Assembly (NCBI GenBank): GCA_029242745.1
Contig: JAQWTI010000007.1
Location: 27,262 to 91,261, forward strand
Direction of reading: 5' to 3'
DNA: 64,000 nucleotides
Source of the DNA: Acidimicrobiales bacterium
GTDB taxonomy: Bacteria > Actinomycetota > Acidimicrobiia > Acidimicrobiales > MedAcidi-G1
Under the pieces are notes generated by a model. The model had not been told where the DNA came from. It worked only from the letters and a program-made list of their open reading frames with translations, and made no database searches. A program made the translations under genes and the position numbers. Shown piece after piece: positions 1 to 9,506 of this stretch. The stretch's first letter is position 1, and each line of letters begins with the position of its first letter.

Positions 1-1477
1 ACAACAGCGCTCGCGCTTTATTTTGGCACTCAAGGTTCTCAAGCTCCGGAACACTGTCGGCCACAATTCCCGCCCCAGCTTGAACTGAGGCAACTCCGTC
101 CGCCACGAACATGGTCCGAATAGCTATGGCCGTATCGATATTCCCGGAAAAGTCAAAATAGCCAACCACTCCGGCGTACGGGCCACGCTTGACTGGCTCC
201 AAGGCATCAATGATTTCCATGGCGCGAACTTTAGGTGCACCGGACACCGTACCCGCCGGCAGGGTGGCTCTAAGCACATCTATCGGAGACTGGCCTTGAG
301 CTAGTTCTCCAACCACCTGGCTGGTGAGGTGCATGACGTGGCTGTAGTACTCCAACGTCATCATCTCATCTACCTCTTCGGTGCCGAAGGCCACAACACG
401 CCCTAGGTCATTGCGGGCTAAGTCGACAAGCATTACGTGTTCGGCAATCTCCTTCGGGTCTTCGACCAGTTCAGCGGCCATGCGACGATCCTCAACATCG
501 GTTTGCCCACGTCTGCGTGTTCCAGCGATAGGCCGCGAGACCACTCTCCCATCAAGAAGTTGCACCATCGGCTCTGGTGAGGCTCCCACTACGACGAGGT
601 CTTCGTAACGGAGGAAGTACATGTAAGGGCTGGGGTTGATCTGTCGAAGCACTCTGTAGACGTCGAAGGGCTCAGCTTCGAGTTCGACGTCAAAGCGCTG
701 CGACAGAACAACTTGGAAGACCTCCCCAGCCAGAATGTGCTGGCGGACCACTTCTACAGCGGTCTCATAGGTTTCAGCGCTCATGGTTGAAGTGACCTCA
801 GGAGGTTCATCTTCAGGGTAGGGCGGAGACATAAGGGGCTCTTCCAGTGGCCTTGCGCCGTCGTTGGCCAGCTGGTCGAGTCGACCCACTGCCTCGTCGT
901 AGGCGAGATCCAGTACGGCTTCGTCAACTGCAGAATCGCCGGTGAGCTCGGGCACGATCACGTTGGCCAGCAGGAAGGCCCTCTGCCGCCAGTGGTCAAT
1001 AGCTACCACTTCACCGATGACCGACATGATCCCGTCAGGAAATCCACGATCATCTGGCGGCACATCGGGTAGGTGCTCGATCTCACGAACTACGTCATAA
1101 CCGAGGTAGCCCATCAGTCCGCCATGCAGGGGCGGCAAACCCTCGATGGAAGGAGACTGATAGTGGGTCAGTAAATCTTCAATCGCGACCAAGATCCCAG
1201 CGTCAGTTCGGATGCCGGCAGGAAGATTTCCAGTTACCTCTAGGCCTCCCCCCGATGATGAGGTGATCGTGGCAGAAGGATTGCGGCCAATAAATGACCA
1301 CCGGCCCCAGGTCTCTGCCCTGTCAACCGTCTCAAGTAGAAACCCTTCACCCTCACCGACACAACGAGCGAAAAGTGCGACAGGAGTGGTTAGGTCAGCT
1401 AGCAACTCACGCCAGACAGGCACCACGGCATGATCCCGGGCCAACACTTGAAACGTCGGACGGTCTGGATTGGTCAC
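1..1477 (-). CDS. trpE: Anthranilate synthase component I (partial, C-terminus beyond left edge)
   Basis: Converts chorismate (with ammonia from the glutaminase partner) to anthranilate, the first step of tryptophan synthesis, in the cytoplasm. I translated it from the minus strand: it begins at a GTG ([10 protein letters not shown]) and stays open to base 1, giving 492 residues. Chorismate-binding family motifs are visible: [12 protein letters not shown] near residue 255, LARNDLGR near 352, [13 protein letters not shown] near 410, and ENLECQNKA at the cut end. TrpE proteins end shortly after this last motif, so only a short tail is missing. It lies 16 bases after hisI and is presumably the distal gene of the his operon. 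No trpG is in the window; trpD lies far away at 59279-60307. Confidence 0.93.
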   Translation of the reverse strand, partial: MTNPDRPTFQVLARDHAVVPVWRELLADLTTPVALFARCVGEGEGFLLETVDRAETWGRWSFIGRNPSATITSSSGGGLEVTGNLPAGIRTDAGILVAIEDLLTHYQSPSIEGLPPLHGGLMGYLGYDVVREIEHLPDVPPDDRGFPDGIMSVIGEVVAIDHWRQRAFLLANVIVPELTGDSAVDEAVLDLAYDEAVGRLDQLANDGARPLEEPLMSPPYPEDEPPEVTSTMSAETYETAVEVVRQHILAGEVFQVVLSQRFDVELEAEPFDVYRVLRQINPSPYMYFLRYEDLVVVGASPEPMVQLLDGRVVSRPIAGTRRRGQTDVEDRRMAAELVEDPKEIAEHVMLVDLARNDLGRVVAFGTEEVDEMMTLEYYSHVMHLTSQVVGELAQGQSPIDVLRATLPAGTVSGAPKVRAMEIIDALEPVKRGPYAGVVGYFDFSGNIDTAIAIRTMFVADGVASVQAGAGIVADSVPELENLECQNKARALL

Positions 1478-1493
1478 AGGGAGATCTGTCTGC

Positions 1494-1901
1494 TCAGACG
1501 CTGCCAACACCAACGCCCACATCCTTTTGAGGGCCGAAAGAACGGTAGAAGCAACTGTATTCGCCAGTATGGCAGGCACCATTTCCCTCCTGCTCCACTA
1601 CAAACAAGAGTGTGTCTCCGTCACAGTCGTAATACGCCTCACGGATGTACTGACGGTCGCCGGATGTCTCACCCTTACACCAGTACTCTTTGCGGCTGCG
1701 GCTCCAGAACCAGGTACGCCCGGTAGCCATTGTCTCACGTAGCGAGTCAGCGTTCATCCACGCCATCATCAGCACCCGACCGGTGTGTTCCTCCTGAACA
1801 ATGGCCGGCACCAATCCATCCTCATTGAAGGTAACGGCGTCCATTTGCTCAGCAGTAGCAGCAATAGGGGTCGACTCGAATGTCGTGATCTCTGCGCTCA
1901 T
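1494..1901 (-). CDS. hisI: Phosphoribosyl-AMP cyclohydrolase
   Basis: Opens the purine ring of phosphoribosyl-AMP, the third step of histidine synthesis. The 135-residue length fits a stand-alone HisI without a fused HisE domain. Family residues are present: WCKGETSG (75-81), the metal-binding DCDGDT (92-97) and zinc cysteines C93, C110 (GACHTG) and C117. The ATG start at 1901 is clear. It follows the GroES-like gene after 44 bases and precedes trpE by 16. hisE and hisG are not in the window. Confidence 0.95.
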   Translation of the reverse strand: MSAEITTFESTPIAATAEQMDAVTFNEDGLVPAIVQEEHTGRVLMMAWMNADSLRETMATGRTWFWSRSRKEYWCKGETSGDRQYIREAYYDCDGDTLLFVVEQEGNGACHTGEYSCFYRSFGPQKDVGVGVGSV

Positions 1902-1945
1902 ACGGCCAGTCTACGGCCACCCCCAGATGGGGCACCTGAGGTTTT

Positions 1946-2281
1946 CTAGAGGTAGAGGCCCGTACTGCCTTCTTCTAGACGCTGGGCTGCCACAGCGTGA
2001 ACATCGCGCTCACGCAAGATGATGTAGTCATGGCCCCGGACCTCGACCTCGTAACGGTCCTCAGGATTGAATAACACCTGATCTTCAACCTCCATTGCGC
2101 GCACATTTGGTCCAACTGCAACAACCTGGGCCCAAGCGAGGCGTTTACCCACCTGAGCGGTCGCCGGGATCAAAATGCCTCCCGTGGAACGGCGCTCACC
2201 CTCCTCGGTGTCGGTCCGCACCAAGATTCGATCGTTGAGCATCTTGATCGGTAGCCCCTCGTGGTCCGAAGGACCAGGCAT
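1946..2281 (-). CDS. GroES-like (Cpn10-fold) protein inside the his operon
   Basis: The 111-residue protein has the co-chaperonin fold pattern: MLNDRILVRTD, a mobile-loop-like stretch (residues 25-43, with STGGILIP), VVAVGPNV, a VLFNPED turn and the typical DYIILRERDVHAV ending. Known GroES caps GroEL during protein folding, but no groEL is nearby and this copy has an extra tail after the usual end (AAQRLEEGSTGLYL). I chose the ATG at 2281 because GGAGG sits about 10 bases upstream; a GTG further up would overlap hisF. It lies between hisF and hisI, so it is co-transcribed with histidine genes. The role is unknown: it may be a second GroES or a specialised relative. Confidence 0.82.
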   Translation of the reverse strand: MPGPSDHEGLPIKMLNDRILVRTDTEEGERRSTGGILIPATAQVGKRLAWAQVVAVGPNVRAMEVEDQVLFNPEDRYEVEVRGHDYIILRERDVHAVAAQRLEEGSTGLYL

Positions 2282-2354
2282 AACGCCGTTGCCTCCGGGG
2301 GTCGAACCAGGCAAGGTCGTTGTCGTATCCACGAGCCCCACGGTACCGGCGTCG

Positions 2355-3143
2355 TTACGAGGTGACTGGCCGCACGGCCACACCAGCAGACACTAAATGA
2401 GCCTTGACCTCAGCAACGGTGTATTCCCCGAAGTGGAATACCGATGCGGCCAACACTGCATCTGCGCCTCCGTGGAGAGCCCCGGCGGCAAAGTCGTCTA
2501 AGCACCCAACCCCGCCACTAGCTACGAGGGGGACCGTGGCCACTGTGGCTACGGCCTGAAGCATTTCAATGTCGAAACCGTCTCGAGTGCCATCGCGGTC
2601 CATTGAGGTCAACAGGATCTCGCCGGCACCAAGGGCGACGACCTCGGCTACCCAAGCCACAAGATCTAGTCCAGTGGGGACACGCCCTCCGTGCGTGAGG
2701 ACCTCGAAACCAGACGGTGTCTCGTGACCAGCGGTCAAGTTGTTCCGTCGAGCATCTACGGCAACCACCACACACTGGCTGCCGAACTCCGCAGCCAGTT
2801 CTGCGACCAACTCAGGTTGATCTACCGCTGCCGTATTCACCGCTATCTTGTCGGCCCCTGACCGCAAGATAGCGCGACCATCGTCTACTGATCGGATCCC
2901 ACCACCAACGGTAAACGGTATAAATACTTCTTCAGCAGCCCGACGGACCATCTCCAAGATTGTCTCCCTACCGTCTGACGAGGCGGTGATATCCAAGAAG
3001 ACCAGTTCGTCTGCACCTTCACTGTCGTAGCGCGCTGCTAACTCCACCGGATCACCTGCATCTCGTAGACCCACGAAGTTGACTCCCTTAACTACTCTGC
3101 CAGCATCGACATCTAGACACGGAACAACTCTTACGGTCTCCAA
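2355..3143 (-). CDS. hisF: Imidazole glycerol phosphate synthase cyclase subunit
   Basis: With HisH it converts PRFAR to imidazole glycerol phosphate and AICAR, using ammonia from HisH. The 262-residue TIM barrel shows both catalytic aspartates, D11 (VPCLDVD) and D130 (VAVDARR), and phosphate-binding glycines ([16 protein letters not shown]). The start is TTG at 3143, preceded by GGGAG seven bases upstream. It follows hisA by 15 bases. Confidence 0.96.
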   Translation of the reverse strand: METVRVVPCLDVDAGRVVKGVNFVGLRDAGDPVELAARYDSEGADELVFLDITASSDGRETILEMVRRAAEEVFIPFTVGGGIRSVDDGRAILRSGADKIAVNTAAVDQPELVAELAAEFGSQCVVVAVDARRNNLTAGHETPSGFEVLTHGGRVPTGLDLVAWVAEVVALGAGEILLTSMDRDGTRDGFDIEMLQAVATVATVPLVASGGVGCLDDFAAGALHGGADAVLAASVFHFGEYTVAEVKAHLVSAGVAVRPVTS

Positions 3144-3158
3144 GTTAATACTCCCGCT

Positions 3159-3896
3159 TCAATTGACCCGGAGGTGGTTGACAGCCTTATTTAGAGCAAC
3201 GGTGCCTTCATAGAGAGCGCGCCCGAGGACAATTCCACCGATACGACGGCCTCCAACATCTAGCGCCGCAAGATCATCAATATCAGATAGTTGCCCCACG
3301 CCACCAGAAGCGACTACCTCGACCTCTGTTATCGCCAAAGCACGAGTCAAACCCTCGAGGTCGGGGCCCTCCAAGGTGCCGTCACGTTCAATCCGCGTGA
3401 TGACGAAAGCTGCAGTTCCAAGGCTCGCGTACCGGGCCAAAGCATCGTCAAGACCCAATCCACTGCCTTGCGTCCACCCTCGGACTGCCACCTCTTCCCC
3501 TCTGAGGTCGAGGCCGACGGCCACCGGACCATAGGCGGCCACCGCCCGAACTAAATCCGGGTCTTCCACCGCAGCGGTACCCAATACCACCCGCTCCACA
3601 CCAGCGTCAAACAAGGACCGAGCATCAGAGACCGATCGGACACCTCCACCAGTTTGAACCGGAACGTCAAGTGCTGCAGCCAAAGCGGCCACCACTGGAC
3701 GATTTACTGGGTCCCCGGTCAATGCAGCATCGAGGTCCACGACGTGAACCCAGTCCGCCCCCTCCTCCTGGAAAGCCATCGCCTGGGCCAGCGGGTCATC
3801 GCTGTAGACGGTCTCTCGGTCATAGTCCCCCTGCACTAGACGGACGCACCGACCTCCGCGAAGATCAATCGCCGGAAAAAGGGCGGGAACGGTCAT
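3159..3896 (-). CDS. hisA: ProFAR isomerase, possibly the bifunctional PriA type
   Basis: Isomerises ProFAR to PRFAR in histidine synthesis. The 245-residue TIM barrel has catalytic aspartates D11 (FPAIDLRGG) and D130 (VGLDLRG), plus QTGGGVRS and VASGGVG phosphate loops. In Actinobacteria this enzyme is often PriA, which also does the TrpF reaction. The R139-G140-W141 stretch resembles the Arg/Trp pair used by PriA for the second substrate, and no trpF is seen in the window. Dual function is therefore plausible but inferred. Its ATG overlaps the hisH stop by four bases. Confidence 0.93.
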   Translation of the reverse strand: MTVPALFPAIDLRGGRCVRLVQGDYDRETVYSDDPLAQAMAFQEEGADWVHVVDLDAALTGDPVNRPVVAALAAALDVPVQTGGGVRSVSDARSLFDAGVERVVLGTAAVEDPDLVRAVAAYGPVAVGLDLRGEEVAVRGWTQGSGLGLDDALARYASLGTAAFVITRIERDGTLEGPDLEGLTRALAITEVEVVASGGVGQLSDIDDLAALDVGGRRIGGIVLGRALYEGTVALNKAVNHLRVN

Positions 3897-4579
3897 GAAT
3901 TCAAAGCAACCACAGGTGGCACAGGGTTGCAGCAGAGGTTTACGAAGTTCTCCAAAATCTGGAGTCCCACGGAAGAAGACTTTTCAGGGTGGAACTGACA
4001 GCCCCACAACACACCGCGCGCCTCAGCCGCACAAACCGGACCGCCATAACTGCAGGTAGCCACCGTGTCCGAACTGACCGGGGCAGCGTAACTATGAACA
4101 AAGTAGGCCCACGGATCCACACCCAAACCGGCTAAGAACCTTTCGTGGGCTGTGTTCGGCCTTAGGTCCAAACGATTCCACTGCATCTGTGGTCGCTTTA
4201 TGTCCCCCGTTAACAGTTGCACCTCACCCGGCAGAACACCCAAGCCTGTTACCCCAGGCGCCTCGGTGCTCCCTTCATGGAGCATCTGCATTCCAACACA
4301 GACTCCAAGGAACGGCGGCCCCGTCCCATTTGCTGCAGCGCTTGCGCCAGCAAATGCCATATCCCAAATACCTGCCGACATGAGTGCCTCAACACAGCGA
4401 CCGAAGGCACCCACACCAGGCAAGACGACGCCATCAGCCTTGGCCACCAATGCTGGATCAGCAGTCAAGCGAGCATCAGCTCCCACCCGTTGCAATGCTT
4501 TCTGAGCAGAACGGAGATTGCCTATCCCGTAGTCCAGAACAGCGACTAGTGGCGCATCCCTGTTTTCTGATCCGCTCAC
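3893..4579 (-). CDS. hisH: Imidazole glycerol phosphate synthase glutaminase subunit
   Basis: A class I glutamine amidotransferase that feeds ammonia to HisF. The triad is visible: C94 in LGVCVGMQ, and H197 and E199 in QFHPEKS. At 228 residues it is slightly longer than usual, with a Pro/Val-rich C-terminal tail. The start is GTG, overlapping the hisB stop by four bases (GTGA). Confidence 0.95.
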   Translation of the reverse strand: MSGSENRDAPLVAVLDYGIGNLRSAQKALQRVGADARLTADPALVAKADGVVLPGVGAFGRCVEALMSAGIWDMAFAGASAAANGTGPPFLGVCVGMQMLHEGSTEAPGVTGLGVLPGEVQLLTGDIKRPQMQWNRLDLRPNTAHERFLAGLGVDPWAYFVHSYAAPVSSDTVATCSYGGPVCAAEARGVLWGCQFHPEKSSSVGLQILENFVNLCCNPVPPVVALNS

Positions 4580-5172
4580 AGGCTTCCCTTGGTAGACGGC
4601 ACGTCACCACCTTCGACCCGAACAGCGTCTCTTAGCGCCCGGGCCACACCCTTGAAAGAGGCCTCAAGAATGTGGTGGGTGTTCTTGCCGCGAACCGAAG
4701 CAAGATGCAGTGTGATCCGGGCGGCCACAGCGAAGGCACGCCAGAACTCCTCCATCAGCTGAGGGTCAAATGGTGGATCACCCAGAATCTTTTCACCCGG
4801 AAAATCTACTTCGTAGTGTAGGTACGGTCGCCCTGACAGGTCGAGAGCGACCTCAACTAGAGCCTCGTCTAGGGGCACGCGAATCGAAGCAAACCGACGT
4901 ACACCGGCCTTGTCACCCAATGCATCGGCAAACGCTTCACCTAGAGCGATGCCTACGTCCTCCACCGTGTGGTGGGCGTCGATGTGCAGGTCCCCGTCGC
5001 AGGTCACTCGTACGCCAAAACCACCGTGACGACCGAACTGGTCCAACATGTGGTCAAGAAAAGGAATGCCAGTCGACACCAGAACATCAGCGATGGAGTC
5101 CCGGTCCAGATCTACCTCTACATCAACGGCCGTCTCCTTCGTTGAGCGTTGACGGCTTCCAATCCGTGTCAT
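4576..5172 (-). CDS. hisB: Imidazoleglycerol-phosphate dehydratase
   Basis: Dehydrates imidazole glycerol phosphate to imidazole acetol phosphate. The protein is 198 residues, the monofunctional bacterial length without a phosphatase domain. Manganese-binding repeats are HHTVEDVGI (67-75) and THHILEASFKG (165-174). ATG start at 5172; one base separates it from the hisC stop. Confidence 0.96.
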   Translation of the reverse strand: MTRIGSRQRSTKETAVDVEVDLDRDSIADVLVSTGIPFLDHMLDQFGRHGGFGVRVTCDGDLHIDAHHTVEDVGIALGEAFADALGDKAGVRRFASIRVPLDEALVEVALDLSGRPYLHYEVDFPGEKILGDPPFDPQLMEEFWRAFAVAARITLHLASVRGKNTHHILEASFKGVARALRDAVRVEGGDVPSTKGSL

Positions 5173-5173
5173 T

Positions 5174-6286
5174 TCAAACTCCTTCTAGGGCTGATTCGTC
5201 GGGTTCCTCTCGCAAGGCCTCATCAAGGGCCTCCAGGAATCGGTTGTTCTCTGAAACTGTCCCAATTGTTACTCGCAGGCATCCTTCGGTCCCTGCCATG
5301 GTGGTGAAATCGCGAACAAGTACTGAGCGGTCCAACAAAGCCTGCCAAACCGCTGCCCCGGGACGGGCCTCTGGTCGAAACAGAATAAAGTTTGCTTCGG
5401 ACGGCCAAGCCGTTACGGCTAAACCACCTAGCGCTGCAGCCACTCGTCCACGTTCAGCCACCAACTCAGCCACACGCTCCTCCATTTCCCGCTCATACTG
5501 AAGGGCGATAACTCCGACGGCCTGCTTGAAAACATCAAGGTGGTACGGCAGAACTACCTTTTCCAGATCATTTACACACCAGGTGGGCGCCACTAGGTAA
5601 CCCAGCCGGATTCCAGCCAAAGCCCACGTCTTCGAAAAAGTCCGACTCACGACCACCGGGAGATTCTCCGCCAACAGGTCCGCTGCACTCGTCTTGGCGA
5701 ACTGTCCGTAGGCCTCGTCAACGACAACCATGCCGCCGTAAGTCGCAGCCAAATCAACCAACCCCGCAACCATCTCAGCCGGATCCATCGTTCCAGTTGG
5801 ATTGTTGGGTGAACAAAGGAAGATCAGTTCCGGCTTCTGCTCTTCCACGATCTTCAAGACGTCGTTCGGCACCAACCTGTGTTCAGAATCGCGCGCACCC
5901 CGCAGGACACCGGTACCGGTGATGTGGGCGATCTGTGCGTACATCGCAAAGGTGGGCTCAAACACCATCGCATTACGCCCCGGACCACCGTAGGCGAGGT
6001 AAAGACTCTGCAGAACTTCATTCGATCCATTGGCGACAAACACCTCTTCTGGACTCACTCCGTGAGCAGAAGCCAATGCAGTACGCAGGTCAGCCGCCTG
6101 ACGGTCGGGATAACGGTGCCATTGGAGTCCAGTTACCACACTTCCCATCGCCTCACGAAATGCCTGCGGTGGAGCAAACGGTGACTCGTTGGTGTTGAGG
6201 CGTACCGCCACATCCAACTGGGGAGCGTGGTAACTCTCCATAGCCGCTACAGCCTCACGACTTGCAGGGCGCACAAATTTAGACAT
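5174..6286 (-). CDS. hisC: Histidinol-phosphate aminotransferase
   Basis: A PLP enzyme that transaminates imidazole acetol phosphate to histidinol phosphate. It shows NESPF near the N-terminus, SPNNPTG, DEAYGQF and the PLP lysine (about K219) in SRTFSKTWALAG. I place the start at the ATG at 6286 (MSKFVRP), which overlaps the hisD stop by eight bases; an in-frame TTG upstream would run further into hisD. This gives 370 residues, normal for the family. Confidence 0.95.
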   Translation of the reverse strand: MSKFVRPASREAVAAMESYHAPQLDVAVRLNTNESPFAPPQAFREAMGSVVTGLQWHRYPDRQAADLRTALASAHGVSPEEVFVANGSNEVLQSLYLAYGGPGRNAMVFEPTFAMYAQIAHITGTGVLRGARDSEHRLVPNDVLKIVEEQKPELIFLCSPNNPTGTMDPAEMVAGLVDLAATYGGMVVVDEAYGQFAKTSAADLLAENLPVVVSRTFSKTWALAGIRLGYLVAPTWCVNDLEKVVLPYHLDVFKQAVGVIALQYEREMEERVAELVAERGRVAAALGGLAVTAWPSEANFILFRPEARPGAAVWQALLDRSVLVRDFTTMAGTEGCLRVTIGTVSENNRFLEALDEALREEPDESALEGV

Positions 6287-7628
6287 GGTCGGGCCCCAGG
6301 TCAGCGAGGCCGTCTGCAGTCTGCGTATCAACCCTTACCCGTACAGAAAGGGCGTGCGCATCCAAGCCCTCCGCCTCGGCGAGGGCGGCGACGTGGGGTG
6401 CAAGTCGTTCCAGAGCAGTCTGATTCGCTGTGACTATGTGGACCTCCTTGGTGAAGTCAGCGACCGTTAAGGCGCCAGAGAAACGAGCCGTTCCGGCCGT
6501 CGGTAGCACGTGGCTTGGCCCAGCTACGTAGTCACCCAGCGAAGCTGGAGACCAGGGTCCACAGAAGACCGCTCCGGCGTGGCGGACTCTGTCAGCAAGC
6601 ACTTCGGCTCCATCAACCATCAACTGCAAGTGTTCAGGAGCGATGGCATCTGACACGGCTAAGGCTTCGTCGGGTCCGTCTACCAGCACAATCCAACCCG
6701 CTGCAGCCAGAGTCGCTTCCACTTCGTCTCGACGTGGTGAGGCCTTGAGAATTTGGTCCACCTCAGCGTCTACAGCATCAGCCACCGACTCGTCCCAAGT
6801 GACGAGCCAAGCCAAGCCATCCGGGCCATGTTCAGCCTGAACAACTACGTCGATTGCAGCAAAGAGCGCCGGCACGGTCGCGTCGGCTACTACTACAACC
6901 TCAGACGGTCCGGTGAAAGCCGAGGGCACACCAACGAGGCCGGCAACCTCACGTTTGGCCAAAGCTACGTAAATGTTGCCAGGGCCCACAATCACGTCCA
7001 CTGGCGGAATCGACTCGGTGCCGAAGGCCATGGCGGCTATTGCCTGAGCACCGCCCACGGCATAAACGGCATCGACATTAGCGATAGCCGCTGCCGCAAG
7101 AGTTACGTCAGCGATACGCCCATCCGGACCGGGAGGCACACAGATGACAACCTTGTCCACACCAGCAACCCGAGCCGGCACTGCAGTCATGAGGACCGTC
7201 GAGGGATAGGCAGCCCGACCGCCAGGGACGTAACAGCCGGCACGTTCCACGGGGCGACTCACCGAGCGCACTACCAATCCTGCATCTTCGGTCTTGTGAC
7301 CAGCACGCACCTGACCTTCATGGTGGCGAACAATTGCCTCAAAAGCGGTCTCTAAGGCGTTACGCACTGTGGGATCGATACGGCCCAGTGCTGCCAACAT
7401 CTCACCCGGAGCGACCTCGATAGCAGGAGGGGCGACGCCGTCGAAGAAGACCGTGTGTTCGCGAATGGCTTGATCCCCACGAACACGGACATCTGAAAGA
7501 ATGGTGCGCACCGCCTCCAGCGGACCGTCACCACCGTCAGCATGACTGCTGCTCGGTCGAGGCAAGACGAACTGGAGGTCGGCGAGGGGACCCAGTCGAT
7601 CTCCTCGTAGGTCTAGGCGGTGAAGCAC
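6279..7628 (-). CDS. hisD: Histidinol dehydrogenase
   Basis: Oxidises histidinol to histidine in two NAD-dependent steps and uses zinc. The 449 residues carry GCYVPGGRAAYPSTVLM, the QAEHGPDG zinc-site segment, the catalytic Glu-His in DAIAPEHLQL, and GPSHVLPT. The GTG start at 7628 is the first gene of the his operon here; 85 bases separate it from the divergent small gene at 7714, and the his promoter should lie there. I could not identify a convincing attenuator. Confidence 0.96.
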   Translation of the reverse strand: MLHRLDLRGDRLGPLADLQFVLPRPSSSHADGGDGPLEAVRTILSDVRVRGDQAIREHTVFFDGVAPPAIEVAPGEMLAALGRIDPTVRNALETAFEAIVRHHEGQVRAGHKTEDAGLVVRSVSRPVERAGCYVPGGRAAYPSTVLMTAVPARVAGVDKVVICVPPGPDGRIADVTLAAAAIANVDAVYAVGGAQAIAAMAFGTESIPPVDVIVGPGNIYVALAKREVAGLVGVPSAFTGPSEVVVVADATVPALFAAIDVVVQAEHGPDGLAWLVTWDESVADAVDAEVDQILKASPRRDEVEATLAAAGWIVLVDGPDEALAVSDAIAPEHLQLMVDGAEVLADRVRHAGAVFCGPWSPASLGDYVAGPSHVLPTAGTARFSGALTVADFTKEVHIVTANQTALERLAPHVAALAEAEGLDAHALSVRVRVDTQTADGLADLGPDHV

Positions 7629-7713
7629 CCCGTCACGCTACCTGCCACCACCCAGAGGCTTGGTGGAGTTAACAAGCAGGGGTTCGAGCCCGACCGTGGT
7701 AAGACTTCCCACA

Positions 7714-7935
7714 ATGAACTCTTCGAGCCACATCGGGCCCCGCATAGATGCCGAACTCTCCTCTCTCATCAGCCAGTTGGAGAGTTTGACCCAACGTATT
7801 GAGGATCTAGCACGGCCTGATACCGGATCCAACTCAGACGGAACTGAGGTCGCGTCTGGGCTCCATGAAGTGGAGCGCCACTTACGCAGCGCTCTCCGGG
7901 AGATCTCCCGAGTTCGTCGGACCACACAGTCATGA
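7714..7935 (+). CDS. Small predicted coiled-coil protein
   Basis: Not recognised. The 73-residue product is hydrophilic, with a heptad-like stretch (IDAELSSLISQLESLTQRIEDL) and a basic tail (SALREISRVRRTTQS). It has no signal peptide or cysteines. I chose the ATG at 7714; an upstream in-frame GTG at 7660 would bring the reading frame close to hisD. Transcribed away from hisD and towards nth. Confidence 0.5.
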   Translation: MNSSSHIGPRIDAELSSLISQLESLTQRIEDLARPDTGSNSDGTEVASGLHEVERHLRSALREISRVRRTTQS

Positions 7936-7966
7936 GTCCGCTTGAACTAATCAAGGGAAGCAGGAC

Positions 7967-7981
7967 TTAAAGGGCCTTTAA
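7967..7981. promoter_or_regulatory. Perfect short palindrome between convergent genes
   Basis: TTAAAGG-G-CCTTTAA: seven-base perfect arms around one base. It sits between the small coiled-coil gene and nth. It could be a protein-binding site or part of a weak terminator; there is no T run beside it. Confidence 0.3.
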
Positions 7982-8079
7982 CCACTTGCACACATTGGTT
8001 TCATCACCGGGGGGAGAACCTAGCCATAGGCTCCGCGCAGGCAATTGGAGCATCAGTTCCAGCTCCTCCATCAACACCT

Positions 8080-8721
8080 TTAGACCTCTGAGGAGGGGCA
8101 GAAATCTTTCAGCACACAATCCTCGCACCGAGGTTTACGGCTAGGACAAACGCGCCGTCCATGCAGTATTAAACGGAGGCTGAACTGCCCACGCTCGGCA
8201 GACGGAACCATCGGGTTCAACTCCATCTCCACCTTCACTGGATCGGTCTCAGTCGTCAGTCCTAGCCGCCTCGAAAGGCGTCCAACGTGCGTGTCCACCG
8301 GTAGACCGGGTAAACCAAGAGCCACGCTCCGCACCACGTTCGCAGTCTTTCGTCCCACTCCCGGAAGAGATGTCAAGTCAGCCATCGAACTTGGGACCTC
8401 TGAATCAAATACCTCAACTAGGCGCTGAGCCATCCCGAGCAGACTCCGGGACTTGTTTCCATAGAAACCGGTAGACCGGACGATCTCTTCCAATTCGTGG
8501 GGTATCGCTCCCGCCAAATCGACCGGCTTCGGGTAGGTCGCGAAAAGTTTAGGTGTGACCATATTTACTCGCTTATCAGTGCATTGAGCCGACAGAATCG
8601 TCGCCGCCAACAACTGAAATGAATTGGCGTGGTCCAGCTCACACTCTGCGCCGGGATACTCGTCCCCTAACCGGCGGTGTGCCTCAGCAGCTCGTCCCTT
8701 ACATGATCTCGGTTGTCCCAT
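8080..8721 (-). CDS. nth: Endonuclease III (DNA glycosylase/AP lyase)
   Basis: Removes oxidised pyrimidines and cuts abasic sites in base excision repair. The 213-residue protein has the helix-hairpin-helix LPGVGRKTANVV with the catalytic lysine, the catalytic aspartate in PVDTHVGRLSRRLG, and the 4Fe-4S cluster cysteines at the C-terminus (CPSRKPRCEDCVLKDFC). The start is the ATG at 8721 (MGQPRS); longer frames upstream overlap the divergent mshD. Only 26 bases separate the two start codons. Confidence 0.93.
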   Translation of the reverse strand: MGQPRSCKGRAAEAHRRLGDEYPGAECELDHANSFQLLAATILSAQCTDKRVNMVTPKLFATYPKPVDLAGAIPHELEEIVRSTGFYGNKSRSLLGMAQRLVEVFDSEVPSSMADLTSLPGVGRKTANVVRSVALGLPGLPVDTHVGRLSRRLGLTTETDPVKVEMELNPMVPSAERGQFSLRLILHGRRVCPSRKPRCEDCVLKDFCPSSEV

Positions 8722-8747
8722 GGAGAGGGACGGTAGCCTCAGCCGAC

Positions 8748-9506
8748 ATGGACTGCTGGACCGTCTCCGACGGGACCGACACCGCGCGCATCTCTGGTGA
8801 TCCAGAGGCCTGGCTTGTCGAACTTGATGTATCCGACCCCACAGCATCTGGCGATCCCTCCGATGAGTTGGGAACCAATGACGACCGGGAGCGACGCTTG
8901 CTCGAAGCCGCCACGCAAGCGTTGGTCAGCCAAGGCGGTGGGCGCCTCGAATATTGGGTCCAGAAGGTCACTGAGAAAAGCGATGAGGTCCCTACTAGGG
9001 CTGGCTTTGTGCCCTACCGAGATCTGCTCCGGCTCCGAAGGCAACTACCGGCACTAAAAACTGATCTCGCCGTCCGGGTATTCAGTCCCGAAGATTCTCA
9101 AGGGTTCATCGAGTGCAACAATCGGGCTTTCGACTGGCACCCTGAACAAGGTGAAATGACGCTCGAAGACCTTGCCGCCAAGCAGAGTGAACCCTGGTAC
9201 GACCCCGAGGGCTTCTTACTTCTAGAGGAAAACGGCAGCATCGTCGGCTTTTGCTGGACCAAGACCCATATCCACGAGAGGCCGGCTCTCGGTGAGATAT
9301 ATGCCATCGCCGTAGACCCTGACCACCACGGGCGTGGGCTGGGACGAGAGCTCACTCTGGCGGGACTAGCCCATCTGGCAGAAAAAGGCCTGCGCCAAGC
9401 CATCCTCTACGTGGAGTCCGACAATCGGCCTGCCCGAAAGATGTACCAAAATCTTGGATTCGACTTGGAGTTCACTAGCCGGGCCTATCAGCGCATCGTC
9501 CGGTGA
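8748..9506 (+). CDS. mshD: Mycothiol synthase (GNAT acetyltransferase)
   Basis: Acetylates Cys-GlcN-Ins to make mycothiol, the actinobacterial redox thiol. The 252 residues form a weakly conserved N-terminal GNAT half and a strong C-terminal one: NNRAFDWHPEQGEMT, PWYDPEGFLLLEENG, GFCWTKTH, GEIYAIAVDPDHHGRGLGREL (acetyl-CoA loop), LYVESDNRPARKMYQNLGF. ATG at 8748 follows the 26-base divergent gap from nth. It overlaps rlmN by four bases. Confidence 0.92.
   Translation: MDCWTVSDGTDTARISGDPEAWLVELDVSDPTASGDPSDELGTNDDRERRLLEAATQALVSQGGGRLEYWVQKVTEKSDEVPTRAGFVPYRDLLRLRRQLPALKTDLAVRVFSPEDSQGFIECNNRAFDWHPEQGEMTLEDLAAKQSEPWYDPEGFLLLEENGSIVGFCWTKTHIHERPALGEIYAIAVDPDHHGRGLGRELTLAGLAHLAEKGLRQAILYVESDNRPARKMYQNLGFDLEFTSRAYQRIVR

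Noticed and set aside
4770..5501. 243-residue open frame on the plus strand
   Set aside because: Antisense to hisB and hisC, both strongly recognised.
7670..7700. tRNA-like GGGTTCGAGCCC
   Set aside because: Looks like a T-arm, but no matching anticodon or acceptor stem is found around it.
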